Positions 43,634 to 53,214 of a stretch of 64,000 nt of DNA are shown in pieces (the stretch's first letter is position 1; every line of letters begins with the position of its first letter). The translations under genes were made by a program, and so were the position numbers. This DNA is from Paralvinella palmiformis (Eukaryota > Annelida > Polychaeta > Terebellida > Alvinellidae). The DNA lies in NCBI GenBank assembly GCA_025642065.1, contig JAODUP010000319.1, positions 620,001-684,000 of the forward strand, given 5' to 3'. Under the pieces are notes generated by a model that saw only the letters and a list, made by a program, of their open reading frames with translations, ran no database searches and was not told the DNA's origin.

Positions 43634-45562
43634 TTATACTATATTGGGCAAATTAATCTTGGGGGCTTGATAGGGCTTAATACGAATTATTTCTTCGTTA
43701 TTATAAAGAGAAAGATTATCTCGTCCTTTTCGAACATCAAGATATGCTTGGCTGATATATATCTGAACCCCTGCATATAGTTTCCGGTGTACACTGATAA
43801 CGCCCTCACCCTTTCCTTTCAACAACAAATTGTTCACCAGTATCAATTTTTCCTCTATTATCTTAAATTGAGCTTTCAATTCACTTTGTTCTGACTGTAA
43901 CACAGATATTTCATTCTTTAATTGCTCTTTCTCATTACCTGCCTCTTCCGAAGTTTGTATATCTATCATTTTCAACTTTCTTTCTCGTGCAGCAATATTT
44001 AATGGTACATCTTTCAACTTCAGTTGCAAACTTTTTGACTCCTCTTCCAATTTCTGCCGCTTTAAATACAACTCAGGATCTGTCCCAACTTCAACAACCG
44101 TACGTACTCCAGAAGGTGAACCTAGATTCTTTGCATCAATATAATTCGTTGCACGAATCTCTCCTCCTATGATACTTGCTCTTCTGCCTCTACATATTAC
44201 ACTTCCAAGCGATATGATATGTGAATTCATTATTCCGTCACTGACCACTAATATCTGCCCCACCTTCACCGTGCAATGTTCTACAAAACGTGCCCAAATA
44301 TTTTCTTTAGCTTCAATATATGCCTGGCCTTTTCCAGCAATTCCGCGATACACATATATATTACGCTTCGATACTACACGAGCCTTTCCTATAGATCCAA
44401 TAACTCTTATATCTCCATCTGCTTCAACCGTGAATCCATCTGTTACGCTTCCCTGTACATACACGCCTCCTACGAAATGAATATTTCCTGTCCTAATATC
44501 CACATCTCCTCGAACATAAAAGACTGGTTCAACTACAATTATTTTTCCCTTCAACCGTACATGTCCGCTTGCCGTGGCAATTGCTTGTAATCCATCTGAT
44601 GAAAGTTCAACATTCTCACCTACCTGCAAGGTTACATCTTCTCCTTCATCTGCAAACAATGTCTCTCCAAAGATAGATGTTCCATCCTTTCCTTTTTTGG
44701 CCAGATGTTTAATCGCCAACACTTCTCCTTCCTGCACATTCTGAAGATTGTTGAGTTCTCGATAATCAATCTTATCTTCCTGAGCACCTAATATAAAACG
44801 GGCTGGAGAGGTTTCAAACTTATATTCTATATATGCATCCTTTCCTTGTTCCGGCGAGTCAGCCTGCACAACTTGCACCAATGTATTGTAGATAGGAGAT
44901 TCCACAAATTCCTCAATGCGTTGCATTTGTATGCCGTAGATAATACCTTCTTGTTTTAAGACTGCCTTGATACTATCCACACTCGGATCCGCCCCATCCA
45001 GACCAGGATCACTAGCCTCTATACTTGCATGGATGTTATCAGGTGAGATAATGCAATTTATTTTCACATCACTTAATAAGTCATTGTTATACACAGTTAT
45101 TTCTTCAAACTTACCTTTTGCCTTACGCAACACTTGAGTAACTCGTTCTCGAGAAATTGCTGCAGTTGTACGCCGGGTAAGTGCAGTCATGATCTCTTCC
45201 AACGAAAGATTAGAAGTTGTAGCTTTTAAATATACAAAGCGTTTATCAAGAAGAATAACATAGGGTGCTTGAGAACGGATTCCAGAAGTATCTAATTCCT
45301 GTGTTTGTTCTTTTTGTTCTTTAACTATCTTCTCATCAATGTATGCACGAATAATATAGGGAATACTTCCTAAACCAAACACTCCCGTACTTCCTTTTTG
45401 AACTAATTCATATCTTATGTGTTCTACAGGGACCCCGAGTTGTTGTGCAGATTTTTCAACAGCCATATGCAAAGACAGGTCATGGGTCTCCACAACATCT
45501 CTACTGTTATCCTGTATTCCCTCAGCAAGAAGACGTTCCCTCAACTGTTTTAAAGAAGGCAT
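43634..45562 (-). CDS. fapA: FapA family (DUF342) polymerising protein with Jag-N-like domain
   Basis: A 642-residue protein. The N-terminal ~65 residues (LHMAVEKSAQQLGVPVEHIRYELVQKG) resemble the Jag N-terminal domain. The central part (about 280-480) is the right-handed beta-helix of DUF342/FapA: LKGKIIVVEPVFYVRGDVDI, VQGSVTDGFTVEADGDIRV and repeats with NIWARFVEH. A coiled coil lies at about 505-590. FapA-type proteins resemble bactofilins, and in some flagellated bacteria they act with flagellar number/placement systems. Its ATG shares one base with the sigma factor stop. Confidence 0.85.
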   Translation of the reverse strand: MPSLKQLRERLLAEGIQDNSRDVVETHDLSLHMAVEKSAQQLGVPVEHIRYELVQKGSTGVFGLGSIPYIIRAYIDEKIVKEQKEQTQELDTSGIRSQAPYVILLDKRFVYLKATTSNLSLEEIMTALTRRTTAAISRERVTQVLRKAKGKFEEITVYNNDLLSDVKINCIISPDNIHASIEASDPGLDGADPSVDSIKAVLKQEGIIYGIQMQRIEEFVESPIYNTLVQVVQADSPEQGKDAYIEYKFETSPARFILGAQEDKIDYRELNNLQNVQEGEVLAIKHLAKKGKDGTSIFGETLFADEGEDVTLQVGENVELSSDGLQAIATASGHVRLKGKIIVVEPVFYVRGDVDIRTGNIHFVGGVYVQGSVTDGFTVEADGDIRVIGSIGKARVVSKRNIYVYRGIAGKGQAYIEAKENIWARFVEHCTVKVGQILVVSDGIMNSHIISLGSVICRGRRASIIGGEIRATNYIDAKNLGSPSGVRTVVEVGTDPELYLKRQKLEEESKSLQLKLKDVPLNIAARERKLKMIDIQTSEEAGNEKEQLKNEISVLQSEQSELKAQFKIIEEKLILVNNLLLKGKGEGVISVHRKLYAGVQIYISQAYLDVRKGRDNLSLYNNEEIIRIKPYQAPKINLPNIV

Positions 45563-46356
45563 TATAATATTCCTTTTTTAATATTCATTAATTTTGCTCG
45601 TAACCGCATAACCGCTTTTGTGTGCAATTGTGAAACCCTTGACTCAGTAACACCTAAAACAGCTCCAACTTCTTTAAGAGTAAGATCTTCATAATAATAA
45701 AGAATTAAAACCTTTTTTTCTTTATCTGGCAGTTCTTGGATGGCATGAATGATTATTTTCTTTATTTCAGAACGCTCCACAATAACGTCAGGGTTCATGC
45801 TCTTAGGAGATTCTATGTTGTCAAGAATAGCTAGTTTAGTATCTCCTGTATCGCTATTTCCCCAGATGTCGTTCAAGGACAATATTGAGGTTCCGCTTAT
45901 CTTCATAATAAGTTTTTCAAATTCTTTGATACTGATTCCTAGCTCGTCCGCAATCTCCTTATCAGTTGCAACCCTCCCAAGATTAGCTTCCAATCGAGCA
46001 ACGGTTTCTTCCAGTTCTCTTGATTTTTGTCGAACTGATCGTGGCACCCAATCCTGTAGTCGTAGTTCATCAAATATAGCTCCTCGAATACGAGTAACTG
46101 CATATGTTTTAAACTTTACGTGTTTATCAGGATCAAACTTCTCAATAGCATCCAACAACCCAAACACACCATATCCCACCAAATCATCAAATTCAACATT
46201 TCCGGGCATCCCCACCACTACTTTTCCTGCAACATACTTTACTAATGGCGCATATTGCTTAATTATACGCTCTCTAATTGCCACGTCCTTAGTACGCTTG
46301 TATTGCTTCCACCATCTAATTTCAGTATCATCATTTGTTTGTGTCAACTTAGGCAT
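45562..46356 (-). CDS. fliA: Flagellar sigma factor (WhiG/FliA, sigma-28)
   Basis: A 264-residue sigma factor. Region 2 shows KQYAPLVKYVAGKVVVGMPGNVEFDDLVGYGVFGLLDAIEKFD, written here in short as the conserved EFDDLVGYG and FKTYAVTRIRGAIFDELR segments. Region 3 follows, and region 4 is LTLKEVGAVLGVTESRVSQLHTKA. No region 1.1, as in group 3 sigma factors. It should direct late flagellar and chemotaxis genes. The chosen ATG has GGAGA seven bases upstream and overlaps the preceding gene by 8 bases; an in-frame start 16 codons earlier lies deeper in that gene. No sigma-28 promoter was found in this window, so its targets lie elsewhere. Confidence 0.93.
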   Translation of the reverse strand: MPKLTQTNDDTEIRWWKQYKRTKDVAIRERIIKQYAPLVKYVAGKVVVGMPGNVEFDDLVGYGVFGLLDAIEKFDPDKHVKFKTYAVTRIRGAIFDELRLQDWVPRSVRQKSRELEETVARLEANLGRVATDKEIADELGISIKEFEKLIMKISGTSILSLNDIWGNSDTGDTKLAILDNIESPKSMNPDVIVERSEIKKIIIHAIQELPDKEKKVLILYYYEDLTLKEVGAVLGVTESRVSQLHTKAVMRLRAKLMNIKKGIL

Positions 46357-46813
46357 GCAATTCTCTCCGTTCCTTATCTCTTTCCAGTACTGTTCTAATA
46401 GCACTTGCCATTATTGCGGGATCTTCTCTTCGCATTTTTCCCTCAGATTTATGCAACTCCTCTTCCAACTCTCCAGAAGAAGTAACATCCTCCGTATCTT
46501 CCTCGGTGTTGTATGTACCATCGGTGTCATTCTCAGCTGCTTCTTCATATAGATTGGCATCTTGAGTAAGAGAATCTGTTTTATCATCTATCACTACATC
46601 AATATTTCCTCCATATATTTGCTCGGTATTACTCTCCTTTGCAAGATAGGTATTAAAAACTTTATGGATAAGAAAATAAAGAAGCAAAGAAAAAACTACA
46701 CTAAGCAAAATGCGAAGAAATAATACACCTATACTCACATTTGCCAGTACTCCCATGATTAAAGAAATGCATCCTGCACATATTGTAAATCCTGCTAAAT
46801 AACGTATATTCAT
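46349..46813 (-). CDS. Two-helix membrane protein of the flagellar operon
   Basis: A 154-residue protein. Two hydrophobic segments (residues ~7-27 and ~28-50) are followed by a strongly acidic, low-complexity tail (YEEAAENDTDGTYNTEEDTED) and a short basic helix at the end. No domain recognised. It lies between flhG and the sigma factor, the same place where treponemes keep a small membrane protein of unknown role. The start follows flhG by 58 bases. Confidence 0.65.
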   Translation of the reverse strand: MNIRYLAGFTICAGCISLIMGVLANVSIGVLFLRILLSVVFSLLLYFLIHKVFNTYLAKESNTEQIYGGNIDVVIDDKTDSLTQDANLYEEAAENDTDGTYNTEEDTEDVTSSGELEEELHKSEGKMRREDPAIMASAIRTVLERDKERRELHA

Positions 46814-46871
46814 AGATTACATAGCTTGAGCATATAGAAAGAGTTCCAAAAAGTCAAGTTTCCTGCCATTT

Positions 46872-47753
46872 TTACACCTTTCCAAGCAATCTTCGCAAAA
46901 ATCCACCTATTCCCTTCAATTCTTTAGGTTGAAAACGTCCCATTCTTTGTGCTATATGCATCACACAAACAGAAGCCTTTGATTTTTGATTCAAAACAAA
47001 AAAAGGTTTTTGCTGAAGCACTGCTTGCTGAACATTCGTATCATCATAAATATAACCTAAGTATTCCACTTTTATGTTCAAAAAGTTTGCAGCAATGGTA
47101 AGCACACGTTCTGCTATTCTCTTCCCTTCAGCTACGTTGGATACTCGATTAACAATGAGTTTTAAGTCTCTCGACCAATTTTCTGTCTCCGTCGCAATAA
47201 TTTTAATAATTCCATACGCATCGGTAATTGCAGTAGGTTCTGGAGTAGTCACAATAATGGCCTCGTCTGCAGCTGCCACAAAAGACAATACATTACTAGA
47301 AACACCAGCGCAGGTATCGATAATAACAATATCTACATGATTGAGATTTTGAATCTCTCGGATAAAATATTCTCGCTCTTCTTCTCCAAGATTGGCCACT
47401 TTTGCAAATCCTGAGGCCCCTGCAATAATATCGATACCATAACTGGTACTCATAATAATATCTGAAAGTGTTTTTTGTTTCTTAATAAGATGATACAGAT
47501 TAAATTTTGGTATTACTCCTAATACTACGTTTACATTTGCAAGACCAAAATCCGCATCCATTAATACGACTTTCTTTCCAAAAGAAGCAAAGCTCAATGC
47601 AAGATTCACCGAAATATTAGTTTTACCTACTCCTCCTTTACCACTCGCAACAGTAATAACACGTGTTTTTTTCTGCTCTACCGTAGCATCATCCAATAAC
47701 TCCTGATTTTGTTCTTTCATTAGTTTTCGCAATACTTCTGCCTGATCTGACAT
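46872..47753 (-). CDS. flhG: Flagellar number regulator FlhG (MinD-like ATPase)
   Basis: A 293-residue ParA/MinD ATPase. Deviant Walker A is ASGKGGVGKTNISVNLAL, Walker A' VLMDADFGLANVNVVLG, and Walker B IVIIDTCAGVS. The N-terminal ~25 residues (LRKLMKEQNQELL) fit the FlhF-activating helix. The C-terminal basic helix suits membrane binding. With FlhF it sets flagellar number and position. Adjacent to flhF with a 3-base gap. Confidence 0.93.
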   Translation of the reverse strand: MSDQAEVLRKLMKEQNQELLDDATVEQKKTRVITVASGKGGVGKTNISVNLALSFASFGKKVVLMDADFGLANVNVVLGVIPKFNLYHLIKKQKTLSDIIMSTSYGIDIIAGASGFAKVANLGEEEREYFIREIQNLNHVDIVIIDTCAGVSSNVLSFVAAADEAIIVTTPEPTAITDAYGIIKIIATETENWSRDLKLIVNRVSNVAEGKRIAERVLTIAANFLNIKVEYLGYIYDDTNVQQAVLQQKPFFVLNQKSKASVCVMHIAQRMGRFQPKELKGIGGFLRRLLGKV

Positions 47754-47756
47754 CTG

Positions 47757-48935
47757 CTACACACTCCCTTTATCTGGTGACTTTGCCTCCACTTCAAATG
47801 TCGACCGAATATCTTCATCCTGGAGAGAAAACCCACTAAGTCGTGAAAGAAAGCTCTTCGCACTTACTTCCTCTATATCAGATGGTACTTTTTGTCCAGT
47901 GGTAAGAAAACTCACCCCTTTACCTGACTCATGAATAAAACTCAAAATACTACCTACTCGAGTCGTTTCATCAAATTTTGTCACAATAATAGTGTTAATA
48001 TCAAATATGCTGTATTGTTGAATTATATGCATCGCATCACTGAATTTTGTAGGCGCAGAAATACATAATAATACCATAGCAGATGTACAGTAGTCGCCCA
48101 ATAATGAACGCATTTCTCCCAAATGTGTATAATCATGTGGACTTTTTCCAATAGTGTCAATAAAAATCATATCTGCATTATTGAAACGTTGAATCACAGC
48201 TCCTAGTTCTTCTTTACTTTCCACGCTTTGTACCGGAATGTTCATAATATCACCATACGTTTGAATCTGCTCATTCGCACCAATTCTATAATTATCAATA
48301 GTAATAATTCTTGCTTTCTTAACTGGTTTTCTGGTCACTCCATAAAGAGCTGCTAACTTGGCAATAGTAGTTGTTTTACCAACTCCTGTTGGCCCTACCA
48401 CAATTATAATTTGTGGTTTATGTTTTATCGATAATTCCTGAACCTCAATAATCTCTGCTATCCAACGTAATACACAAAGATCTACTGTCTTTGCATTTGC
48501 CAACTCTTCTAGAGTAAGTGCTACTCTCATTCTCTCCAAAATATCTGCAATAAAATTTGGCGCACACTCATTACTTTCCAAAATACCACGTACACGCTCG
48601 GTAGCTGTATTGTCTTCTTTTTCTGCCTTTTTGGTCTGGATATCATTACGTAAAAGTCGCAACTCCCTAACTACATCTTGTAGAGTGGGAGAAGACTTCT
48701 TTTGCAAAGCTTTTAAAAGTAAGTTTTTCTTTTCTTCAATGTTTTGCGGTTCTTTTTGCACTGCTTGGTTAGCTGCATATCCAGTAAGTTCTACCACTTT
48801 TTTACCAAAAAAACCTAGTAGTCCTCCCTTTTTATATTCTCTTCGCGATACTATTTTTGCTTCTTCTCCATATTTACGTTTCACGCTTTCGATAACCTCC
48901 TTATCACTGCTCCCTGTTTCTACGAAAAAGCTCAA
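47757..48935 (-). CDS. flhF: Flagellar biosynthesis SRP-like GTPase FlhF
   Basis: A 392-residue protein. N-terminal B domain with KYGEEAKIVSRREYKKGGLLGFFGKK, a linker, then the NG GTPase domain with G1 VVGPTGVGKTTTIAKLA, G3 IFIDTIGKSPHD and G4 TKFDE. It localises the flagellar base at the pole or subpole. It overlaps flhA by 4 bases. Confidence 0.94.
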   Translation of the reverse strand: MSFFVETGSSDKEVIESVKRKYGEEAKIVSRREYKKGGLLGFFGKKVVELTGYAANQAVQKEPQNIEEKKNLLLKALQKKSSPTLQDVVRELRLLRNDIQTKKAEKEDNTATERVRGILESNECAPNFIADILERMRVALTLEELANAKTVDLCVLRWIAEIIEVQELSIKHKPQIIIVVGPTGVGKTTTIAKLAALYGVTRKPVKKARIITIDNYRIGANEQIQTYGDIMNIPVQSVESKEELGAVIQRFNNADMIFIDTIGKSPHDYTHLGEMRSLLGDYCTSAMVLLCISAPTKFSDAMHIIQQYSIFDINTIIVTKFDETTRVGSILSFIHESGKGVSFLTTGQKVPSDIEEVSAKSFLSRLSGFSLQDEDIRSTFEVEAKSPDKGSV

Positions 48936-51004
48936 GAAGTTACCCCCTCTTTTAATTCTAATGTAGCCACAGCCTTCACTGTAACAAAACTCGCAATCTC
49001 GGCAACCGACAGCACTGGAACACTTCCAAAGTCCCGATTACACAATTCTCTCAAAAAAGGTCGTATCATCTCAGAACAAAGCAGAATAGGAAGAAACCCC
49101 TTTCCCTGCGCCACTTGTACTGATTCTTTAAGCGCCTGTATAACAGTACGATATTGTCCAGGATCCAAAGATACTGCAGGACGTCCCTCCATATCACTAC
49201 GTGCATTTGCTATCAACTGTTCGGACTCCGCATTCATAACAATAACATGTAATACGTTCTGTGCATCTGCAAACTTAGTACTGATTTGCCGCGCCAGTGC
49301 TTGTCTGGCTTTTTCTGTAAGAAAAGTTGCATCCTTATTGACAGAAGCATAATCACTTATTGTTTCTAAAATGCTGACCATATCTCGTATTGAGATTTTC
49401 TCACGCAACAACAATTGCAATACTTTATGAATCTCACCTAATGTCAGTTGTTTTTGCACCTCTTCAACAACTGCCGAATACTGCTCCTGCAATCTATCAA
49501 GAATTGTTCGCACTTCCTGTCTACCTAATATATCAGCAGCATAATTCTTTACAATCTCTGCCAAATGGGTCGTAATAATAGATGGCGCATCCACTACGGT
49601 ATATCCAGCTTGTTCTGCCTTTCTTCGCATATCTTCAGAGATCCATAATGCAGGCAAGCCAAAAGTGGGATCTTTTGTTTCTTCACCTGTTATTTCTTCG
49701 CTAACATTTCCTGGATTAATCGCCAAATAATGCCCCATTCGAATAGACCCTTTGCTCATCTCAGTACCGCGGATTTTGATAAAATATTCAGTGGCTTGCA
49801 AGCGCATATTATCCACAATTCTTATACGTGGAATAACTAATCCTAATTCTAGCGCAATCTCCCGACGGATTCCCGTAATGCGATCCAACAACTCCGCACC
49901 ACTTGAGGCATCTACAAGTGGAACAAGACCATATCCTATTTCTAAAGAAAGGGAATCCAAAGGAGGTATAATAGGTATATCTGCTTCCTCTTGTTTCATA
50001 CTTGGTTCTTGTACAGTCTCTTCCTTTGCTTTTCGTGAAAAGCGATAGGCAAGAAATAGGGTCAAAGCAGCTAAGGGCATCAAGAGATACCATGGAAACC
50101 CTGGAAGAAGAGATAACATGGCCAAAAAGAATCCGGCAATCCAGTAAATACGTGATTGACTGGAAAATTGTTGACTCACATCCTCGCCAAATGTACCTTC
50201 CGAGATAGATCGTGTCACTATTAACCCTGTAGCAGTGGAAATCAATAATGCGGGTATTTGCGTGACGAGACCATCTCCTATTGTAAGCGAGACATAGGTG
50301 GAGACTGCTACACTGAGTGATTCCTGATGTATAGTCATACCTACAATGAGACCACCTATAATGTTAACAATTGTAATAAGAATTCCTACTTTTACATTAC
50401 CCGAAACAAATTTCGATGCTCCATCCATCGCTCCATAAAAATCAACTTCTCGCTCCAGATCCATCTTCTTTTTTAGCATTTGTTCTTCTGTAAGAGTTCC
50501 CGTGTTAAATTCAGCCTCAATAGCCATCTGCTTACCGGGAAGAGAATCTAATGTAAAACGGGCAGCAACTTCAGCCACTCGGGTAGACCCCTTGGTAATA
50601 ACCAAAAATTGCACAGCGATAAGAATTAAGAATATAATAAATCCGATTACAAGCCCCTCAGATCCACTACTCCCCACCACAAATCGGCTAAATGCTTGAA
50701 TCATCTTACCATTAAAGGTGCTTCCCTGTGCAAGAATTAAACGAGTAGACGAAATATTTAATGCTAGCCCAAACACACTGCTGACTAGCAACATAGTAGG
50801 AAATACTGAAAACTCCAATGCATTCTTTGTATATAACACTATCAATATAATAAGTAAACTTAGTGTAATATTCATCGCCATAAGAAAATCCAATAATATT
50901 GTAGGAAGTGGTATAATCAACATCATAATGATAAAGACAATACCCCCTGCTACTAAAAGATCGTTTTTTCCTCCAATATGCTGTAAAATACCCCTATCTT
51001 TCAT
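48932..51004 (-). CDS. flhA: Flagellar export gate protein FlhA
   Basis: A 690-residue protein of normal length. The N-terminal half has eight membrane segments with the FHIPEP-type loop segment in the 120-220 region (TRVAEVAARFTLDSLPGKQMAIEAE). The C-terminal half is the cytosolic nonameric domain (from about 340). It forms the export gate and the docking platform for substrates and chaperones. One base separates it from flhB. Confidence 0.97.
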   Translation of the reverse strand: MKDRGILQHIGGKNDLLVAGGIVFIIMMLIIPLPTILLDFLMAMNITLSLLIILIVLYTKNALEFSVFPTMLLVSSVFGLALNISSTRLILAQGSTFNGKMIQAFSRFVVGSSGSEGLVIGFIIFLILIAVQFLVITKGSTRVAEVAARFTLDSLPGKQMAIEAEFNTGTLTEEQMLKKKMDLEREVDFYGAMDGASKFVSGNVKVGILITIVNIIGGLIVGMTIHQESLSVAVSTYVSLTIGDGLVTQIPALLISTATGLIVTRSISEGTFGEDVSQQFSSQSRIYWIAGFFLAMLSLLPGFPWYLLMPLAALTLFLAYRFSRKAKEETVQEPSMKQEEADIPIIPPLDSLSLEIGYGLVPLVDASSGAELLDRITGIRREIALELGLVIPRIRIVDNMRLQATEYFIKIRGTEMSKGSIRMGHYLAINPGNVSEEITGEETKDPTFGLPALWISEDMRRKAEQAGYTVVDAPSIITTHLAEIVKNYAADILGRQEVRTILDRLQEQYSAVVEEVQKQLTLGEIHKVLQLLLREKISIRDMVSILETISDYASVNKDATFLTEKARQALARQISTKFADAQNVLHVIVMNAESEQLIANARSDMEGRPAVSLDPGQYRTVIQALKESVQVAQGKGFLPILLCSEMIRPFLRELCNRDFGSVPVLSVAEIASFVTVKAVATLELKEGVTS

Positions 51005-51005
51005 A

Positions 51006-52151
51006 TCACATCCCCCTCATACGATATACTTCGCTCAGTACCACAACCATAGCTTCATAATATTTTTCGGGAATTATATCCCCAACTTCTGTATCATGGT
51101 ATAATCCTCTTGCCAATGGTTTATTCTCTATAATAGGCACATTATGCTCTTTTGCAAGATTTTTAATCCGTATAGCCATATGGTCAGCACCCTTAGCCAT
51201 AACAGTAGGAGCCTCCATCTTTCGCGCATCATATTGCACCGCAACTGCATAGTGTACTGGATTTGCAACTACCACATCTGCCTCCTTGACTTTTTGCATC
51301 ATCGTGCGGGAAAGTAATTCCTGCATTCTTTGTCTTAATCGACTACGCACGTGTGGGTCTCCTTCTTCACTCTTTCTTTCCTCCTTTAATTCCTGACGAG
51401 TCATCTTTAATTGTTCCATATGTCGTCTTCGTTCTACTGCATAATCAATAATAGACAAAAAGAGAAATGCAACTGCAACTTCTACGAGTATAAAAAATAC
51501 TATCTTTCCAATAGAAACAAGACTATAATGAAGTGGCATGGTCATGAAGCCAACAAAGACAGGTATGCGGTTATAAATGTTAAAATAAAACACGAGTACA
51601 ATAACAATTATTTTGATAATAAGCTTTAAAAAATAATACTGACCCTCCGAAGAAAAAAGAGTCTTCTTAAATAGTTGTTTAAAATTCGGTGCAATTTTCT
51701 TCCAATCTAATTGAAGTGGTTTTCCTGTGAAATAAAACCCTACTTGCAACACGTTTCCTAGAATAGCGGCCACCAATGCTGCCATGGAAATCGGAATAAA
51801 TATCCGTAAGAAATATACATAAAATGCTATCCAGATAGTATTTGCAGTTCGAATATCCATTTCCACTACATTACGAAAATAAAAACTAGTCATTTCAATA
51901 AAGACATTAAAAATATTCTTCCCAAGAAAACCAAGTGCGACTGCAACAAAAAGTAAAGTTGCGGCTGATGGGAGGTCTGCAGTTCTGATAACCTTTCCTT
52001 CTTCTCGCGACTTACGCAACTTTCGTTCAGTAGGTTGTTCAGTTCTTCCCTCATCTTCTGCAGCAAACCACTGCAAGTGAATACGTTGATACAGTTGCTC
52101 AACCGAAAGAAATGTGCGCCCATATCTTAGAATATGCTTATATTCGTTCAT
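51006..52151 (-). CDS. flhB: Flagellar export switch protein FlhB with NPVH autocleavage site
   Basis: A 381-residue protein. A ~30-residue N-terminal extension ends in LQWFAAEDEGRTE, as in other spirochaetes; four membrane segments lie in residues 60-235. The cytosolic domain holds the autocleavage motif, here NPVH (residues 297-300) instead of NPTH. Asn and Pro, between which cleavage occurs, and His are kept. FlhB switches export from hook to filament substrates together with FliK, which is also in this operon. It overlaps fliR by 4 bases. Confidence 0.95.
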   Translation of the reverse strand: MNEYKHILRYGRTFLSVEQLYQRIHLQWFAAEDEGRTEQPTERKLRKSREEGKVIRTADLPSAATLLFVAVALGFLGKNIFNVFIEMTSFYFRNVVEMDIRTANTIWIAFYVYFLRIFIPISMAALVAAILGNVLQVGFYFTGKPLQLDWKKIAPNFKQLFKKTLFSSEGQYYFLKLIIKIIVIVLVFYFNIYNRIPVFVGFMTMPLHYSLVSIGKIVFFILVEVAVAFLFLSIIDYAVERRRHMEQLKMTRQELKEERKSEEGDPHVRSRLRQRMQELLSRTMMQKVKEADVVVANPVHYAVAVQYDARKMEAPTVMAKGADHMAIRIKNLAKEHNVPIIENKPLARGLYHDTEVGDIIPEKYYEAMVVVLSEVYRMRGM

Positions 52152-52939
52152 TTACTTATTGGAACCTCTACTTGTTGAAAAAATCCTGCCAATGAAGAAA
52201 TAGTCCATGATATGAATGCAGAGAAGACTCCCACTAAAGCTGGCATAAAAAAGAATAATATAATAAAGCTTACACTGATGGAAATAGGAAATCCGAGAAT
52301 TAAAAGATTCATCTGAGGAACCGTTTTTGCCAGCAATCCAAGGGATACCGAAACAAGAAAGAGTATTGCCAAGAAGGGAAATGCCATCACCACTGAATAG
52401 AGGAATAGATTACTTATTCCTTTGAGAAGAAAACGAATGATATCTTTATACCTCGTTGCGATATCTACTGCACGAATCGCATCAAAAGATCCCATAACAC
52501 CAGCAAAAAAGATTTGTTGCAACCCCTTATTTGTAAGAAATACAAGCATCGCAAATAAATCCAAAAATTGTCCCACAACCGGTATTTCTATTTGTGCAAT
52601 AGGATCAAACACCTGCGACACACTAAACCCCATAGGTAATGATAAATAATGTCCTGCTAATCGAAAAATAGAAAATAACATGGTAACAAAGAATCCTGCA
52701 ATAATGCCTAACAAAGCTTCCCCCAACAGCAATAACACATATAACAATCCAGTATCGGGAATAGTATAATTATTCACAGAAGGAAATAACACAATAGCAA
52801 CCATAAAAGCAAAAACCACTCGCACCAATTTTGATATTGTTGTTGAAGAAAGAAGAGGAACAGTTGAGAGAAATGCAAACACACGGATAAAGACAAGAAA
52901 GAATAGTGGTGATTGGGCTGCAAACAATTCAATAAGCAT
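52148..52939 (-). CDS. fliR: Flagellar export protein FliR
   Basis: A 263-residue membrane protein with six hydrophobic segments, starting MLIELFAAQSPLFFLVFIRV and containing GEALLGIIAGFFVTMLFSIF, typical of FliR. Part of the FliPQR core of the export gate. Two bases separate it from fliQ. Confidence 0.95.
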   Translation of the reverse strand: MLIELFAAQSPLFFLVFIRVFAFLSTVPLLSSTTISKLVRVVFAFMVAIVLFPSVNNYTIPDTGLLYVLLLLGEALLGIIAGFFVTMLFSIFRLAGHYLSLPMGFSVSQVFDPIAQIEIPVVGQFLDLFAMLVFLTNKGLQQIFFAGVMGSFDAIRAVDIATRYKDIIRFLLKGISNLFLYSVVMAFPFLAILFLVSVSLGLLAKTVPQMNLLILGFPISISVSFIILFFFMPALVGVFSAFISWTISSLAGFFQQVEVPISK

Positions 52940-52941
52940 AA

Positions 52942-53214
52942 TTATTTAATAGCTTGAGGAATATAATTCTCTATTACTAATTTAGTAAAATCCACCATAA
53001 CCTGTGCCATCCATGGTCCTAGAAAAAATAATATTGCCATAATAGCAAATATCTTAGGTACGAAAGTAAGTGTTTGCTCCTGAATAGAAGTAGTTGCCTG
53101 AAAGATAGATATAATAAGCCCTACCACCACTCCTACTCCCAACACAGGAAACGAAAGAAGTATTAATTGCACAATCGACCGTTGTGCCACAGTAATCGCA
53201 AAGCCAAGATTCAT
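52942..53214 (-). CDS. fliQ: Flagellar export protein FliQ
   Basis: A 90-residue protein with two membrane hairpin helices. LLSFPVLGVGVVVGLIISIFQATTSIQEQTLTFVPKI is the family core, with the conserved QATTSIQEQTL segment. FliPQR subunit. It overlaps fliP by 4 bases. Confidence 0.96.
   Translation of the reverse strand: MNLGFAITVAQRSIVQLILLSFPVLGVGVVVGLIISIFQATTSIQEQTLTFVPKIFAIMAILFFLGPWMAQVMVDFTKLVIENYIPQAIK

Noticed and set aside
45749..46552. A 267-codon plus-strand reading frame
   Set aside because: It is antisense to the sigma factor gene and the small membrane protein. It is Ser/Thr/Ile-rich without motifs, as expected for a shadow of a strongly coding opposite strand.
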